NCBI GenBank assembly: GCA_016125405.1
Contig: WGLW01000004.1
Location: 44,527 to 108,526 of the forward strand
Direction of reading: 5' to 3'
Length of the DNA stretch: 64,000 nucleotides
From: Alphaproteobacteria bacterium
Lineage (GTDB): Bacteria > Pseudomonadota > Alphaproteobacteria > Caulobacterales > Hyphomonadaceae
Below are positions 53,971 through 63,964 of this stretch, one piece after another. The notes under the pieces were generated by a model. The model did no database searches and was not told the DNA's origin. It saw nothing but the letters and a program-made list of their open reading frames with translations. Every line of letters starts with the position of its first letter. The first letter of the stretch is position 1. Both the position numbers and the translations under genes were made by a program.

Positions 53971-54227
53971 GTCGCATGATGACCTCCGAAGACGCATACA
54001 GTCAGGTCGTCGCCTATCTCACAGACGTGTTCGAGATACCGGCCGCCGACATCCGCCCCGATGCGCGGCTGATGGAAGACCTCGATCTCGATTCGATCGA
54101 TGCGGTAGACCTTATGGTCAAGCTGCAGGAGACCACGGGCCAGAAGGTCACTCCCGAACAGTTCGAGACGATCCGCACGGTTCAGGATCTGGTCACGCTG
54201 GTTCAGGCGCTGCACACCGGCAAATGA
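53967..54227 (+). CDS. Acyl carrier protein 2 (ApeF-like)
   Basis: An 86-residue acyl carrier protein with the phosphopantetheine serine S43 in DLDLDSIDAVDL. It differs clearly from the first ACP, so the pair is not a recent duplication. The start overlaps the previous stop (ATGA). Confidence 0.92.
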   Translation: MSRMMTSEDAYSQVVAYLTDVFEIPAADIRPDARLMEDLDLDSIDAVDLMVKLQETTGQKVTPEQFETIRTVQDLVTLVQALHTGK

Positions 54228-54868
54228 ACGCCGCTCCCGCACCGGAGTCGCCGCTGCCGACTGCCGATGCGGCGGTCCGCAAGCCGCCCGATGCGCTGGG
54301 CCTCGCGCTGGGCGCCGTCTCGCTGCTGTTTCCGTTCATCGCGCTTTTTCTCGCCCATCCGCTGGGGCCGATGGTGGTGGTGCTGGCGCTTGTGGCGGTG
54401 CTGGTGCTGCGCGCTGTAACAGGCCTCGGCAAGAAGCAGCCCCAGGCCCTGACATGGGCGGCCCTCGCCGCGGCCTGCCTGCTCGGCATCGGGAGCACGA
54501 TCAACGCCAACCTCGCCATGCGGCTCTATCCGGTGCTGATGAACCTAGCCATGCTCAGCGCCTTCGCGCTGTCGCTGGTGCGTCCGCCAACCATGATCGA
54601 ACGCTTCGCCCGCGTCTTTGAGCCCGACCTGCCGGAAGCTGGCGTGCGCTACACGCGGACCGTCACATGGATCTGGTGCGCGTTCTTCGTGCTCAACGGA
54701 TCAATCGCGCTCTGGACGGCGCTGGAGGCCAGCCTCGCGACCTGGGCGCTCTACAACGGCCTCGTCTCGTACTCGATGATGGGTCTGCTGCTGGGCGGGG
54801 AGTTTCTCGTGCGCGGCCCCGTCCGCCGCCGGGAAGAACGGCGCGCTGCGAGCCAGGCTTCGAAATGA
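54224..54868 (+). CDS. COG4648 membrane protein of the aryl polyene cluster (ApeG-like)
   Basis: A 214-residue protein with about six membrane helices and a short polar N-terminus. COG4648 proteins are constant members of aryl polyene clusters, with no proven reaction. The start overlaps the ACP2 stop (ATGA), and the end overlaps the AMP ligase (ATGA). Confidence 0.85.
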   Translation: MNAAPAPESPLPTADAAVRKPPDALGLALGAVSLLFPFIALFLAHPLGPMVVVLALVAVLVLRAVTGLGKKQPQALTWAALAAACLLGIGSTINANLAMRLYPVLMNLAMLSAFALSLVRPPTMIERFARVFEPDLPEAGVRYTRTVTWIWCAFFVLNGSIALWTALEASLATWALYNGLVSYSMMGLLLGGEFLVRGPVRRREERRAASQASK

Positions 54869-56202
54869 CCGGCCTGCTCTCCGCTTTGTCCGGCGCGCCC
54901 GCCAGCCGCGCGCTCTTCGCTCATGACGGCGCCGCCATCACGGCAGGCGACATCCGCGCGGCCGCCCGGGCCGCAATTGCGCGCATCGCGCGCGGCCAGG
55001 GGCCCATCTTCCTCCACACCGAAAGCGCCGCGCTGCTGGCCGCCGGTCTCATGGCGGCGGCGAACCTCGGGCGGCCCGTCGCCGTCCTGCCGCACGCCCA
55101 GCCCGCCTATCTCGCCGAAGTCGGCGCCGGTCCCGGATCGTTGCTGACGGACCAGCCAACGGACGATGGCGTGGCGCCGTCCCTGGCTCTCGGCGCTGGC
55201 GGCGACGCCGTGCTGGACATCGATCCGGCGGCCGACCCGGAGATGATCTTCTTCACCTCGGGCTCAACCGGCGCGCCGAAGCAGGCGCCCAAGCGTCTCT
55301 CCCAGATTGACGCCGAGGCGCGCTACTGGATGGAGTGGTTTGGCGACCGCGCCGGTCTCGTCGCGGGCAGCGTCTCGCACCAGCACATCTATGGCCTGAT
55401 CTTCCGCATCGCCGTGCCGGTGATGTCCGGCTGGGTTTCAACAGATCGCCAGGCCTTCTCCTGGGAGCAGTTCGCCGCCGAACTCGGGCCCCGCAGCGTG
55501 GCGGTCACCAGCCCGGCCCACCTCACGCGCATCCCGCCTGGTCTTGATCTGACCGGCGGCCCGCCCGCCTTTGTGCTTTCGTCCGGACAGGCGCTGCCGC
55601 TGGCCGGCGCCCTTGCCGCCGACCAGCTCTTCGGCGCGCCGCCCATCGAGATTCTCGGCTCCACCGAAACCGGCGGCGTCGCCACGCGCCAGCGCCGCGA
55701 CGACGCCGAACCGTGGACGCCGATTCCCGGCGTGCGTCTCGACCTCGACGCCGAGGGTGTGCTGAGCGTCGGCTCGCCCTTCGCCGGCGCCGCAACTCAG
55801 CGCATGGGCGACCGCGCCGAGATTCTTTCTGACGGCCGCTTCCGCCTGCTCGCCCGCGCCGACCGGGTGGTGAAGGTGGAGGGCAAGCGCGTGTCGCTCG
55901 CCCGCGTGGAGGCGGCCCTCGCCGCGCTGCCGGATGTGGCCGAAGCCGCGGCGCTGGCGCTGGGCGGCGAAGGCGCCGAAACTCTGGCGGCTGTGGTCGC
56001 GCTCAAGTCCGAAGGCGAGGCCGACCTCGCCCGCCTCGGCGCCTTCCGCTTTTCGCGCGCCCTGCGCAAACGCCTTTCGGACCAGCTCGAACCCGCCGAA
56101 CGCCCCAAGCGCTGGCGCTTCGTCCGCGAGCTTCCCGTCAACACCCAAGGCAAACGCGTGCTGTCAGACCTGCAGCGCCTGTTCGAGACGCCAAACGTTT
56201 GA
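54865..56202 (+). CDS. AMP-dependent aryl/acyl-ACP ligase (ApeH-like)
   Basis: Activates the aromatic starter acid, usually 4-hydroxybenzoate in Enterobacteria or 3-hydroxybenzoate in xanthomonadin producers, for loading on an ACP. The 445-residue adenylating enzyme has the P-loop TSGSTGAPK (about residues 131-139), the GSTETGG motif and the C-terminal catalytic lysine in NTQGKR. It is shorter than most adenylating enzymes, as in ApeH. The gene ends the cluster and converges on kdpE. Confidence 0.88.
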   Translation: MTGLLSALSGAPASRALFAHDGAAITAGDIRAAARAAIARIARGQGPIFLHTESAALLAAGLMAAANLGRPVAVLPHAQPAYLAEVGAGPGSLLTDQPTDDGVAPSLALGAGGDAVLDIDPAADPEMIFFTSGSTGAPKQAPKRLSQIDAEARYWMEWFGDRAGLVAGSVSHQHIYGLIFRIAVPVMSGWVSTDRQAFSWEQFAAELGPRSVAVTSPAHLTRIPPGLDLTGGPPAFVLSSGQALPLAGALAADQLFGAPPIEILGSTETGGVATRQRRDDAEPWTPIPGVRLDLDAEGVLSVGSPFAGAATQRMGDRAEILSDGRFRLLARADRVVKVEGKRVSLARVEAALAALPDVAEAAALALGGEGAETLAAVVALKSEGEADLARLGAFRFSRALRKRLSDQLEPAERPKRWRFVRELPVNTQGKRVLSDLQRLFETPNV

Positions 56203-56294
56203 ACCGGCAATGCCTCATCCTCGCCTGCCGAAGGATGACCGTCTTGATCCGAAAACCTGTCGTTCGCGTGTTCGACACGAAGGTCGACTATTGG

Positions 56295-56984
56295 TCAGCC
56301 GGTGAACCGATAGCCGACGCCAGGTTCCGTAGTGACGTAGCGTGGCCTGTCCGGCGCAATCTCGATCTTCTGCCGCACATGTCGAATGTGAACGCGGAGC
56401 GCCTGTACGTCTGCTTCGCCGGATAACCACGCCTTCAGGAGCTGGCGGTGGGTGAGGACCTTGCCGGCGTGGGTGACCAGTTCGTGGAGCAAGGCGTATT
56501 CGCGCGGCGTGAGCTTCGGGTCGGCGCCGTCGACCCGGACGATGCGGCGGACGAGATCGACAGATAATCGGCCGTCGTCGAAAATCGGCGCGCCGCCTTG
56601 CATCTGGAGACGATGGCGCAGCGCGGCGCGGACGCGCGCCATGAATTCGGGTACGCCGAAGGGTTTCGAGACGAAGTCGTCGGCCCCGCCGTCGAGCGCG
56701 GAGACCTTGCGGGTCTCGTCGTCGAGCGCTGAGAGCACAATGATCGCTGGAGCCCCGGACGAGCCGAGTTCCTGCATGAGATCCGCGCCATTGCCGTCGG
56801 GCAGGCCGAGATCAAGCACGGCGAGATCGTAGACGGCGTCCTTTATCGCGGTGCGAGCTTCGGCGACACTGCCGGCTTCTTTTACGTCAAAGTCCTCGGC
56901 GACCAGGGTAGAGCGCAGGAAGCGGCGGATGGCGGCTTCGTCATCGACGACCAGGGCCTGCAGGCGGCGTTTAGGGGCGCTCAT
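56295..56984 (-). CDS. kdpE: KDP operon response regulator
   Basis: An OmpR-type regulator of 229 residues: an N-terminal receiver with phospho-acceptor D58 (DLAVLDLGLPDG) and acidic pair DDE (14-16), and a C-terminal winged helix with TPREYALLHELVTHAGKVLTHRQLL. It activates kdpABC under low potassium. Its start overlaps the kdpD stop by 4 bases. Confidence 0.95.
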   Translation of the reverse strand: MSAPKRRLQALVVDDEAAIRRFLRSTLVAEDFDVKEAGSVAEARTAIKDAVYDLAVLDLGLPDGNGADLMQELGSSGAPAIIVLSALDDETRKVSALDGGADDFVSKPFGVPEFMARVRAALRHRLQMQGGAPIFDDGRLSVDLVRRIVRVDGADPKLTPREYALLHELVTHAGKVLTHRQLLKAWLSGEADVQALRVHIRHVRQKIEIAPDRPRYVTTEPGVGYRFTG

Positions 56985-59626
56985 GTCAGCGCGTCCGGCG
57001 GGAAGGTCAGGACGAAGGCGGCGCCGCGCCGGTCGGAACGGTTACGTGCGGAGGCTGTGGCGCCCATGAGGCCGGCAAATCCCTTGACGATGGCGAGGCC
57101 CAAACCGGTTCCGTCGCCGACCGGTCCTGCGCCGCGTACGAAGCGATCGAATATCCGTCCTTCGTCGCCGGGGGCAAGGCCCGGCCCCTCATCAGTTACT
57201 TCGAAGGCGAGGCCGCCATCGCGGCGCTGGGCCCTGATGGCGATGGGGCCGGTTCCACCGTGCACAAGTGCGTTCTCGACGAGGTTGGCGAGCGATTGGT
57301 CAAGCAGGGCTGCATCTGCGCGAACCATGGGAAGGCCGGGCTCGACATCCGTCGTGACGTTTCGACCCGTGGCCAGCGCCTGCACGCGGCTTGCGACGGC
57401 TGAGATGACATCGGCTGGCTCCACAGCTTCGATGTGCGCCTGAATGCTTCCAGCTTCGAGCCGGGTCATGTCCAGGAGCTTGCTTACATAGCGCTGCATG
57501 CGGTTGGCTTCGTCCTCGATCGATGCGAGCAACGCCCGCTGCGTCTGCATGTCATGCTTGTCTCCATAGGTGCGAAGGCTGGAAGCGGCGCCGAGGATGC
57601 CGGCGATGGGCGTCTTCAGGTCGTGACTGAGCGAGGCGAGCATGGTGCCGCGCAGGCGCTCCGCCTCGGTTTCCACGCGGCTCTGCTCCAGCGCTTGCGC
57701 GATGTGGGCGCGCTCCATGGCGCTGGCGGTCTGGTCGCCCATCGAGCCCAGTCGGCGGCGTTCGGCAGGAGAGAGTGGTTCGAGGCGGGCGACGCCAACG
57801 ACGCCAGCGATGAGCCGCCTTGTGCGTAGCGGCAGGAAGAGCCAGCGCGCGCCAGGCAGCGTGTCGGCGCCTCGGCCAGTAGGCTCGCCTTTGTCTAAGG
57901 TCCACTTGGCCGCAGCCATATCGACCTCGGGCAGAACGAGGTCTGGCGCCGAAGCCCCCGCCTGCCGGATCCCGCCGAGACCGACCCTCGCCAGCACAAC
58001 GCACTCCACATCGAATGCACGAGCCGCATATCGAGCCAGAGCGGAGGCCGCTTCGTCTTCAGTCGTGGCGGAGGTGAGCATGCGACCAAGGCCAAAGAGT
58101 TCGCGGGAGGTTCGTGCCTCACTGCGAGCGGAAAGGGTCTGCTGCCGGGCGCGGCCGGCGAGGATTGAAACAACCAGGGCCGCGCCCGTGAAAGCCAGAA
58201 TGGCGAGGACGTTGTCGGGGTCGGCGACGGTGAACGTGAAGCGCGGATCGGTGTAGAACCAATTGAACGCCAGCGCCGACGCAAAGCCGGTCAGCAGTCC
58301 GGCCCAAAGGCCACGCGTCAGCGCGCTACCCAACACGGCGGCGAGATAGACCAGTGTTAGGTTCGAGACATTGAGCCACGCGTCTAACGGCCAGGCCACT
58401 AGCGTCGCCGCTGCTGTCATGGAGACAGCTTCGGCGGCTCCACGCGAGGTTAGCGCCGGCCAGGGTGAAAGGAACGGCAGGGGCGACCTGCTGCTGTGGG
58501 CCGCATCTTCTGGAACGACCTCGATGGCTATGGCGCCGGCGCGGTCGATGAGCTGGCGGACGACGGAGCCGAAGATCGCTTCGAACACCAGCGAGCGGTG
58601 GGCCTTGCCCACAATGATCTGCGTGACGTTCTGCTCGCGGGCGTACGCGAGCAGCGTGTCTGCAACCTGTGCACCCGGCAGTGTGGCGGTTTCTGCGCCA
58701 AGGCGCTCGGCGAGGCGCAGTGTTTCGGCGAGGCGCATGCGTTGGATCTCGGTGAGTCGGGCACTTCGGCCTGTTTCGACATGCACGGCAAGCCATTGCG
58801 CCTTGGCTTGATCGGCGCGGCGCTTGGCGTGGCGCACAACTTCCGGCGAGGCCTCACGCTCGTCGATGCAGGCCAGCAGACGCTCGCCCGCCGCCCACGG
58901 CGCCGATTCACCTTGCGCCTGGCGAAGGCCGCGCACTTGTTCGTCGATGCGATCGGCAGCGCGGCGCATGGCGAGTTCGCGGAGCGCGGAGAGGTTGCCT
59001 GGAGCAAAGTAGTGCCGCAGGGCGCGCTGGGCCTGATCGGGAGTATAAACCTTTCCTTCCCGGAGGCGCTGGATCAGCTCCTCGGGCGTCAGGTCGATCA
59101 GCTCAATGGCGTCGGCGCGTTCGAGCACGGCGTCTGGAACAGTCTCGCGCACGCGCACCCGGGTGATGCGGGCCACGATGTCGTTAAGGCTTTCGATGTG
59201 CTGAACGTTGAGCGTGGACCACACGTCGATGCCGGCGGCGAGCAGCTCGTCGACGTCCTGCCAGCGCTTGGGATGGCGGGAGCCGTCGGCGTTGCGGTGC
59301 GCGAGTTCGTCAATCAATGCGACTTTCGGCTTGCGCACGAGCAATGCGTCGAGGTCCATTTCGTCGACGCCGCGGAGTTTCCGCTTGGGGATGATCTCTA
59401 GCCCTTCGGCTAGCGCCATCGTCTCGGAGCGGCCGTGTGTTTCGATGACGCCGGCGACGACATCCACACCCGTCAGGCGCCTTTTGCGGGCGTCCGACAG
59501 CATTTCGTAGGTCTTGCCCACGCCAGGCGCTGCGCCGAGGTAGATTTTCAGCTTGCCGCGCGTCTCTGCCTTCGCCTGCTCGAGAAGCGCATCGGGCGAG
59601 GGCCGGCGCTCCTCCTCATGGCTCAT
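56981..59626 (-). CDS. kdpD: Sensor histidine kinase KdpD
   Basis: An 881-residue sensor of potassium/turgor. The N-terminal KdpD domain has the ATP-binding GAAPGVGKT (31-39), followed by a USP-like region, four membrane helices near residues 400-510, a GAF-like region, and a histidine kinase core with phospho-His H668 (LSHDLKTPIAG) and the G boxes. Overlaps kdpE and kdpC by 4 bases each. Confidence 0.95.
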   Translation of the reverse strand: MSHEEERRPSPDALLEQAKAETRGKLKIYLGAAPGVGKTYEMLSDARKRRLTGVDVVAGVIETHGRSETMALAEGLEIIPKRKLRGVDEMDLDALLVRKPKVALIDELAHRNADGSRHPKRWQDVDELLAAGIDVWSTLNVQHIESLNDIVARITRVRVRETVPDAVLERADAIELIDLTPEELIQRLREGKVYTPDQAQRALRHYFAPGNLSALRELAMRRAADRIDEQVRGLRQAQGESAPWAAGERLLACIDEREASPEVVRHAKRRADQAKAQWLAVHVETGRSARLTEIQRMRLAETLRLAERLGAETATLPGAQVADTLLAYAREQNVTQIIVGKAHRSLVFEAIFGSVVRQLIDRAGAIAIEVVPEDAAHSSRSPLPFLSPWPALTSRGAAEAVSMTAAATLVAWPLDAWLNVSNLTLVYLAAVLGSALTRGLWAGLLTGFASALAFNWFYTDPRFTFTVADPDNVLAILAFTGAALVVSILAGRARQQTLSARSEARTSRELFGLGRMLTSATTEDEAASALARYAARAFDVECVVLARVGLGGIRQAGASAPDLVLPEVDMAAAKWTLDKGEPTGRGADTLPGARWLFLPLRTRRLIAGVVGVARLEPLSPAERRRLGSMGDQTASAMERAHIAQALEQSRVETEAERLRGTMLASLSHDLKTPIAGILGAASSLRTYGDKHDMQTQRALLASIEDEANRMQRYVSKLLDMTRLEAGSIQAHIEAVEPADVISAVASRVQALATGRNVTTDVEPGLPMVRADAALLDQSLANLVENALVHGGTGPIAIRAQRRDGGLAFEVTDEGPGLAPGDEGRIFDRFVRGAGPVGDGTGLGLAIVKGFAGLMGATASARNRSDRRGAAFVLTFPPDALT

Positions 59627-60195
59627 TGCGACGGCTTCCGGCTGAGAGCGTCCAGCGCGATGTTGAGTTCGAGCACATTGACTCGCGGCTCTCCAAGAAC
59701 CCCAAGGGAAGGCGTCTCCACATGTTCGTCAACCACACGCGCGACGGCCTGTTCGGACAAACCGCGCGCCGCCGCCACGCGCTTTACCTGAAAGCGAGCG
59801 CCAGCCGGAGAAATATGGGGATCAAGCCCCGAGGCGGAAGCCATCAGCAGGTCGGGCGGGATTTCGCCCGCCGGTTGTCCGAAGCGTTTGGCGGTATCTG
59901 TAATCCGATCAACGAGAACTTTTGACGATGGACCAAGGTTGGACCCCGAGGACGAGCGGGCATCATAGCCCTTGCCTGCGGCCGACGGACGCCCCCAGAA
60001 GTACTCCGGTTTCGTAAAGGCCTGGCCAATCAAGCTGGAGCCGACGACGACGCCGTTCCGCACGATTGGGGAGCCTTCCGCCTGCCGCTTGAGCAGCCCT
60101 TGTCCGATGCCTGCGAGCGCCAAGGGGTAGATTAGCCCCGTCAACACTGTGAACAGCGCGAGCAGGACAATGGAGGCGCGTAGATGTTGCAGCAT
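59623..60195 (-). CDS. kdpC: Potassium-transporting ATPase subunit C
   Basis: A 190-residue subunit with one N-terminal membrane helix (about residues 8-30) and the family motif GSNLGPS. It stabilises the KdpAB complex. The start at ATG 60195 matches the family N-terminus (MLQHLRASIVLL) and excludes the longer frame to 60327. It starts 2 bases after kdpB. Confidence 0.95.
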   Translation of the reverse strand: MLQHLRASIVLLALFTVLTGLIYPLALAGIGQGLLKRQAEGSPIVRNGVVVGSSLIGQAFTKPEYFWGRPSAAGKGYDARSSSGSNLGPSSKVLVDRITDTAKRFGQPAGEIPPDLLMASASGLDPHISPAGARFQVKRVAAARGLSEQAVARVVDEHVETPSLGVLGEPRVNVLELNIALDALSRKPSQ

Positions 60196-60197
60196 GG

Positions 60198-62240
60198 CTA
60201 GGCCAGTCCGACCGATGAGACAACGAAGTCGATTAGCTTGATGCCGATGAAGGGTGTGACGAGCCCGCCCACACCGTAGATGGCGAGATTGCGGGAGAGC
60301 AGCTGGGCGGCTGGCGCCGCGCGCCACTTCACGCCACGCAGGGCAAGCGGGATAAGCGCGGGGATCACCAGCGCGTTGAAGATGATTGCCGAGAGGATCG
60401 CACTTTCCGGGCTAGCCAGCCGCATGATGTTGAGCGCCTGAAGGCCAGGATAGACCATCAGGAACATCGCCGGAATGATGGCGAAGTATTTTGCGACGTC
60501 ATTCGCGATGGAAAACGTCGTCAGCGAGCCGCGCGTCATCAATAGCTGCTTGCCGATCGAGACGACCTCGATGAGTTTGGTCGGGTCGCTATCGAGGTCG
60601 ACCATGTTGCCGGCCTCGCGCGCAGCGGGCGTTCCGCTCTGCATGGCGACGCCGACGTCAGCCTGAGCGAGCGCCGGCGCATCGTTGGTACCGTCGCCGC
60701 ACATGGCGACCATGCGGCCGGCGGCCTGCTCGCTGCGGATCAGCGCCAGCTTGTCTTCGGGTTTGGCCTCCGCAAGGAAGTCGTCGACGCCTGCTTCGGC
60801 GGCGATGGCGGCGGCGGTGAGTGGATTGTCGCCCGTGATCATGACGGTGCGGATGCCCATCCTCCGCAGTTCGGCGAAGCGTTCGCGCACCCCGCCTTTC
60901 ACTACGTCCTTGAGGTGAACGATCCCGAGCACGCGGCCATCACGCGCGACCGCCAGCGGTGTGCCGCCCTCTTTGGCGACGGTCGCGGCTGCGGACTTCA
61001 CCTCCTTGGGGACGATGACGGCGTCGGGGCGGTTGCGGACGTGAGCTATGACGGCATCGACCGCGCCCTTGCGGATCACGGCGCCCTCGGCGTCCACGCC
61101 GCTCATTCGCGTTTGGGCTGAGAACGGGAAGAATTTGGCGTGCGCCAGGACTCTCCCGCGAATTCCAAAGCGTTCCTTGGCCAGCACGACGATGGAGCGG
61201 CCCTCTGGCGTTTCATCTGACAGCGAGGCCAGCTGCGCCGCATCGGCCAACTCGCGCTCCTCGATGCCGGGGGAAGGGAGGAAAGCGACGGCCTGACGGT
61301 CGCCGAGCGTGATCGTGCCGGTCTTGTCGAGCAGCAGCACATCAACGTCACCGGCCGCTTCAACAGCGCGACCGGATGTCGCCAGCACGTTGAAGCGCAC
61401 GAGACGGTCCATACCGGCAATGCCGATGGCCGAGAGAAGGCCGCCGATGGTCGTGGGGATCAGGGCGACGAACAACGAAGCCAGGGCGACAGCGTTAACG
61501 GCCGCATTGGAGTAGCCCGCAAATGCGGGAATGGTTGCAACAGCCAGCACAAAGATGAGGGAAAGGCCGGCCAGCAGCACGCCTAGCGCGATCTCGTTCG
61601 GCGTCTTTCGGCGCGAGGCGCCTTCGACCAGCGCAATCATGCGATCGAGGAAAGTGTCGCCCTGCCTTGCGGTGACGCGGACGACGATGCGGTCGGAGAG
61701 AACGCGCGTGCCGGCTGTGACGGCGGACCGATCGCCGCCAGCTTCCCGGATAACAGGAGCGCTTTCGCCGGTGATGGCGCTTTCATCCACGGTTGCAACG
61801 CCTTCAACCACTTCACCGTCAGCCGGGACGTATTCGCCGGCGGCGACTTCGACGCAATCGTCGAGCCCGAGATCGGACGCGGCGATGAGCGGCTGGGCCA
61901 CTCCGTTGACGATCCTGCGCGCTGTCAGTTCCGAGCGTGCACGGCGGAGGCTGGCCGCTTGCGCCTTACCGCGTCCTTCCGCGACACCCTCCGCGAAGGT
62001 GGCGAACCACGCGGTCAGCGTCAGCCAGAAGCCTATCTGACCCGCGAATGCTGCGGTCGGCGCGCCCGTCGCGAAGTCGCGCACAAACAGGATCAGGACG
62101 TAAATAGCCGCAAGTTCCGTTGCGAACATCACCGGGTTCCGCCACAGCTTCAACGGGTTCATCTTGACGAAGGCGGCGAGCGCAGCCGATTTCAGGATCG
62201 TTCCGTCGAGCAACGAAAGTGGTTTCGAGTGCGCGGACAT
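60198..62240 (-). CDS. kdpB: Potassium-transporting ATPase ATP-binding subunit
   Basis: A P-type ATPase of 680 residues. It has the actuator motif TGESAPV, the phosphorylation site DKTGTIT with D305, the [10 protein letters not shown] hinge and the [18 protein letters not shown] motif. It lies between kdpC and kdpA with small gaps. Complete. Confidence 0.97.
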   Translation of the reverse strand: MSAHSKPLSLLDGTILKSAALAAFVKMNPLKLWRNPVMFATELAAIYVLILFVRDFATGAPTAAFAGQIGFWLTLTAWFATFAEGVAEGRGKAQAASLRRARSELTARRIVNGVAQPLIAASDLGLDDCVEVAAGEYVPADGEVVEGVATVDESAITGESAPVIREAGGDRSAVTAGTRVLSDRIVVRVTARQGDTFLDRMIALVEGASRRKTPNEIALGVLLAGLSLIFVLAVATIPAFAGYSNAAVNAVALASLFVALIPTTIGGLLSAIGIAGMDRLVRFNVLATSGRAVEAAGDVDVLLLDKTGTITLGDRQAVAFLPSPGIEERELADAAQLASLSDETPEGRSIVVLAKERFGIRGRVLAHAKFFPFSAQTRMSGVDAEGAVIRKGAVDAVIAHVRNRPDAVIVPKEVKSAAATVAKEGGTPLAVARDGRVLGIVHLKDVVKGGVRERFAELRRMGIRTVMITGDNPLTAAAIAAEAGVDDFLAEAKPEDKLALIRSEQAAGRMVAMCGDGTNDAPALAQADVGVAMQSGTPAAREAGNMVDLDSDPTKLIEVVSIGKQLLMTRGSLTTFSIANDVAKYFAIIPAMFLMVYPGLQALNIMRLASPESAILSAIIFNALVIPALIPLALRGVKWRAAPAAQLLSRNLAIYGVGGLVTPFIGIKLIDFVVSSVGLA

Positions 62241-62248
62241 GGTGCCTC

Positions 62249-63964
62249 TCAGTTCAGCGCGCCGGAGGTCGCTTCGGCCAGTGGTCCGACCGCCAGCGCC
62301 GGGAGGAAGGTCAGCGCACCGACGACGACGACGACAAAAGCGAGCAGGCCTATGAACAGCGGTCCGTGTGTCGGGAACGTTCCGGCCGAGATTGGCGCGG
62401 TCTTCTTGGCAGCCAGGCTGCCAGCAATGGCGAGTGCAGGGATGATGATCATGAAGCGGCCAATCAGCATCGCAGCGGCGTGCATGTACGTGTAGAAGTC
62501 CGTGTTGGCTGTGATGCCGCCAAAGGCTGAGCCGTTGTTCCCGGCGGTCGATGCGAAGGAGTAGAATATCTCCGAGAAGCCGTGTGGGCCGGGGTTCAGC
62601 ACGCCCGCACGCCCGACATCCGTGGCTGCAGCGATCGCTGTGCCCATCAGGATGGCGAATGGCGAAGCCAGGATCGCGAGCACCGCCAGCTTTATCTCCT
62701 TCGCTTCGATTTTCTTGCCGAGATAGGCCGGCGTACGGCCAACCATCAGGCCGGCAAGGAAGATCGTGAGCAACGCGAACAGCAGCATCCCATAGAGCCC
62801 GGCGCCGACGCCGCCGATGATCACTTCGCCAGCAAGAATGTTGACCAGCGGCACCATGCCGCCCAGCGCCGTGAAGCTGTCGTGCATGGCGTTCACCGCT
62901 CCGCAGGATGCGGCCGTCGTGACGGATGCGAAGAGAGAGGACGCGGCGACGCCGAAGCGTATCTCCTTGCCCTCCAAGTTGCCCATGCCAGGATCGACGC
63001 CGGCGGCGACCAAGGCGGGTGTGGCCTGGGTCTCGGCCCAGTAGGCGATACCGGTTCCGATCAAGAACAGCGCACCCATTGTGGCCAGGATCGCCCAGCC
63101 CTGACGCTCGTCGCCCACCATGCGGCCGAACATCACGACAAGGCCTGCGCCAATCGAAAAGATCGACAGCATTTCGATGAGGTTTGACCAGGCTGTGGGG
63201 TTCTCGAAGGGGTGCGAGGAGTTCACGTTGAACGGACCGCCACCGTTTGTGCCTAGAAGCTTGATTGCCTCCTGCGAGGCGAAGGGACCGATGGCGATAT
63301 CCTGCGGCGGGCCTTCCAGCGTCGTGGCCGGCAATGAACCGGCCAATGTTTGCGGCACGCCGGAGATGAGTAGATAGATCGCAAACAGTATGGAGATCGG
63401 CAGCAGCACGTAGAGCGTGGCGCGGGTGATATCGACCCAGAAATTACCGATGCCACTGGAGCCTTTGCGCCCAAAGCCACGCGTAAATGCGACGGCGACT
63501 GCGATGCCGACTGCCGCCGACAGGAAGTTCTGGACGGTCAGCCCAGCCATCTGCGTGAGGTGGCTCATGGTGCTTTCGCCGCCATAGGCCTGCCAGTTGG
63601 TGTTGGTGACAAAGGAGACAGCCGTATTCATCGCCACGTTGGGCGCGACACCGGCGAATTTCTGCGGATTCAGCGGCAGCAGGTTCTGGAGGACCTGCAA
63701 CGCGTAAAGGGTGAGCACGGATATCAGGCTGAAGACGACCAGCCCCACGGCGTAGCCGCGCCAATCCTGGTCCTTGTCGGTCCTGACGCCCGCAAGTGCA
63801 TAGAAGCTGCGCTCCAACGGCAATAGCACGGGCGACAGCCATGTGCGCCGACCTTCGAAGACTGCCAGCGTAACCGCAGGCGCGTTGCAGCCGCCTCGCC
63901 CTGAATCTGATCCGCCGGCCGTTCCGGCGCCGGCGGCTGTCCTCCACACTGACGTCCTCAGCAA
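62249..63964 (-). CDS. kdpA: Potassium-transporting ATPase subunit A with an aberrant N-terminus
   Basis: From residue 35 (VFEGRRTW) on, the protein is a normal KdpA: the selectivity-filter segments [35 protein letters not shown] and [11 protein letters not shown] are all present. Before residue 35 the expected first membrane helix is missing. In its place are about 34 Gly/Ala/Arg/Ser-rich residues, from a TTG at 63964, and the frame is open to the window edge. None of the three minus-strand frames in 63860-64000 encodes a hydrophobic helix. The 5' end may be rearranged, frameshifted further out, or wrongly assembled. kdpF is not seen. Confidence 0.8.
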   Translation of the reverse strand: MLRTSVWRTAAGAGTAGGSDSGRGGCNAPAVTLAVFEGRRTWLSPVLLPLERSFYALAGVRTDKDQDWRGYAVGLVVFSLISVLTLYALQVLQNLLPLNPQKFAGVAPNVAMNTAVSFVTNTNWQAYGGESTMSHLTQMAGLTVQNFLSAAVGIAVAVAFTRGFGRKGSSGIGNFWVDITRATLYVLLPISILFAIYLLISGVPQTLAGSLPATTLEGPPQDIAIGPFASQEAIKLLGTNGGGPFNVNSSHPFENPTAWSNLIEMLSIFSIGAGLVVMFGRMVGDERQGWAILATMGALFLIGTGIAYWAETQATPALVAAGVDPGMGNLEGKEIRFGVAASSLFASVTTAASCGAVNAMHDSFTALGGMVPLVNILAGEVIIGGVGAGLYGMLLFALLTIFLAGLMVGRTPAYLGKKIEAKEIKLAVLAILASPFAILMGTAIAAATDVGRAGVLNPGPHGFSEIFYSFASTAGNNGSAFGGITANTDFYTYMHAAAMLIGRFMIIIPALAIAGSLAAKKTAPISAGTFPTHGPLFIGLLAFVVVVVGALTFLPALAVGPLAEATSGALN

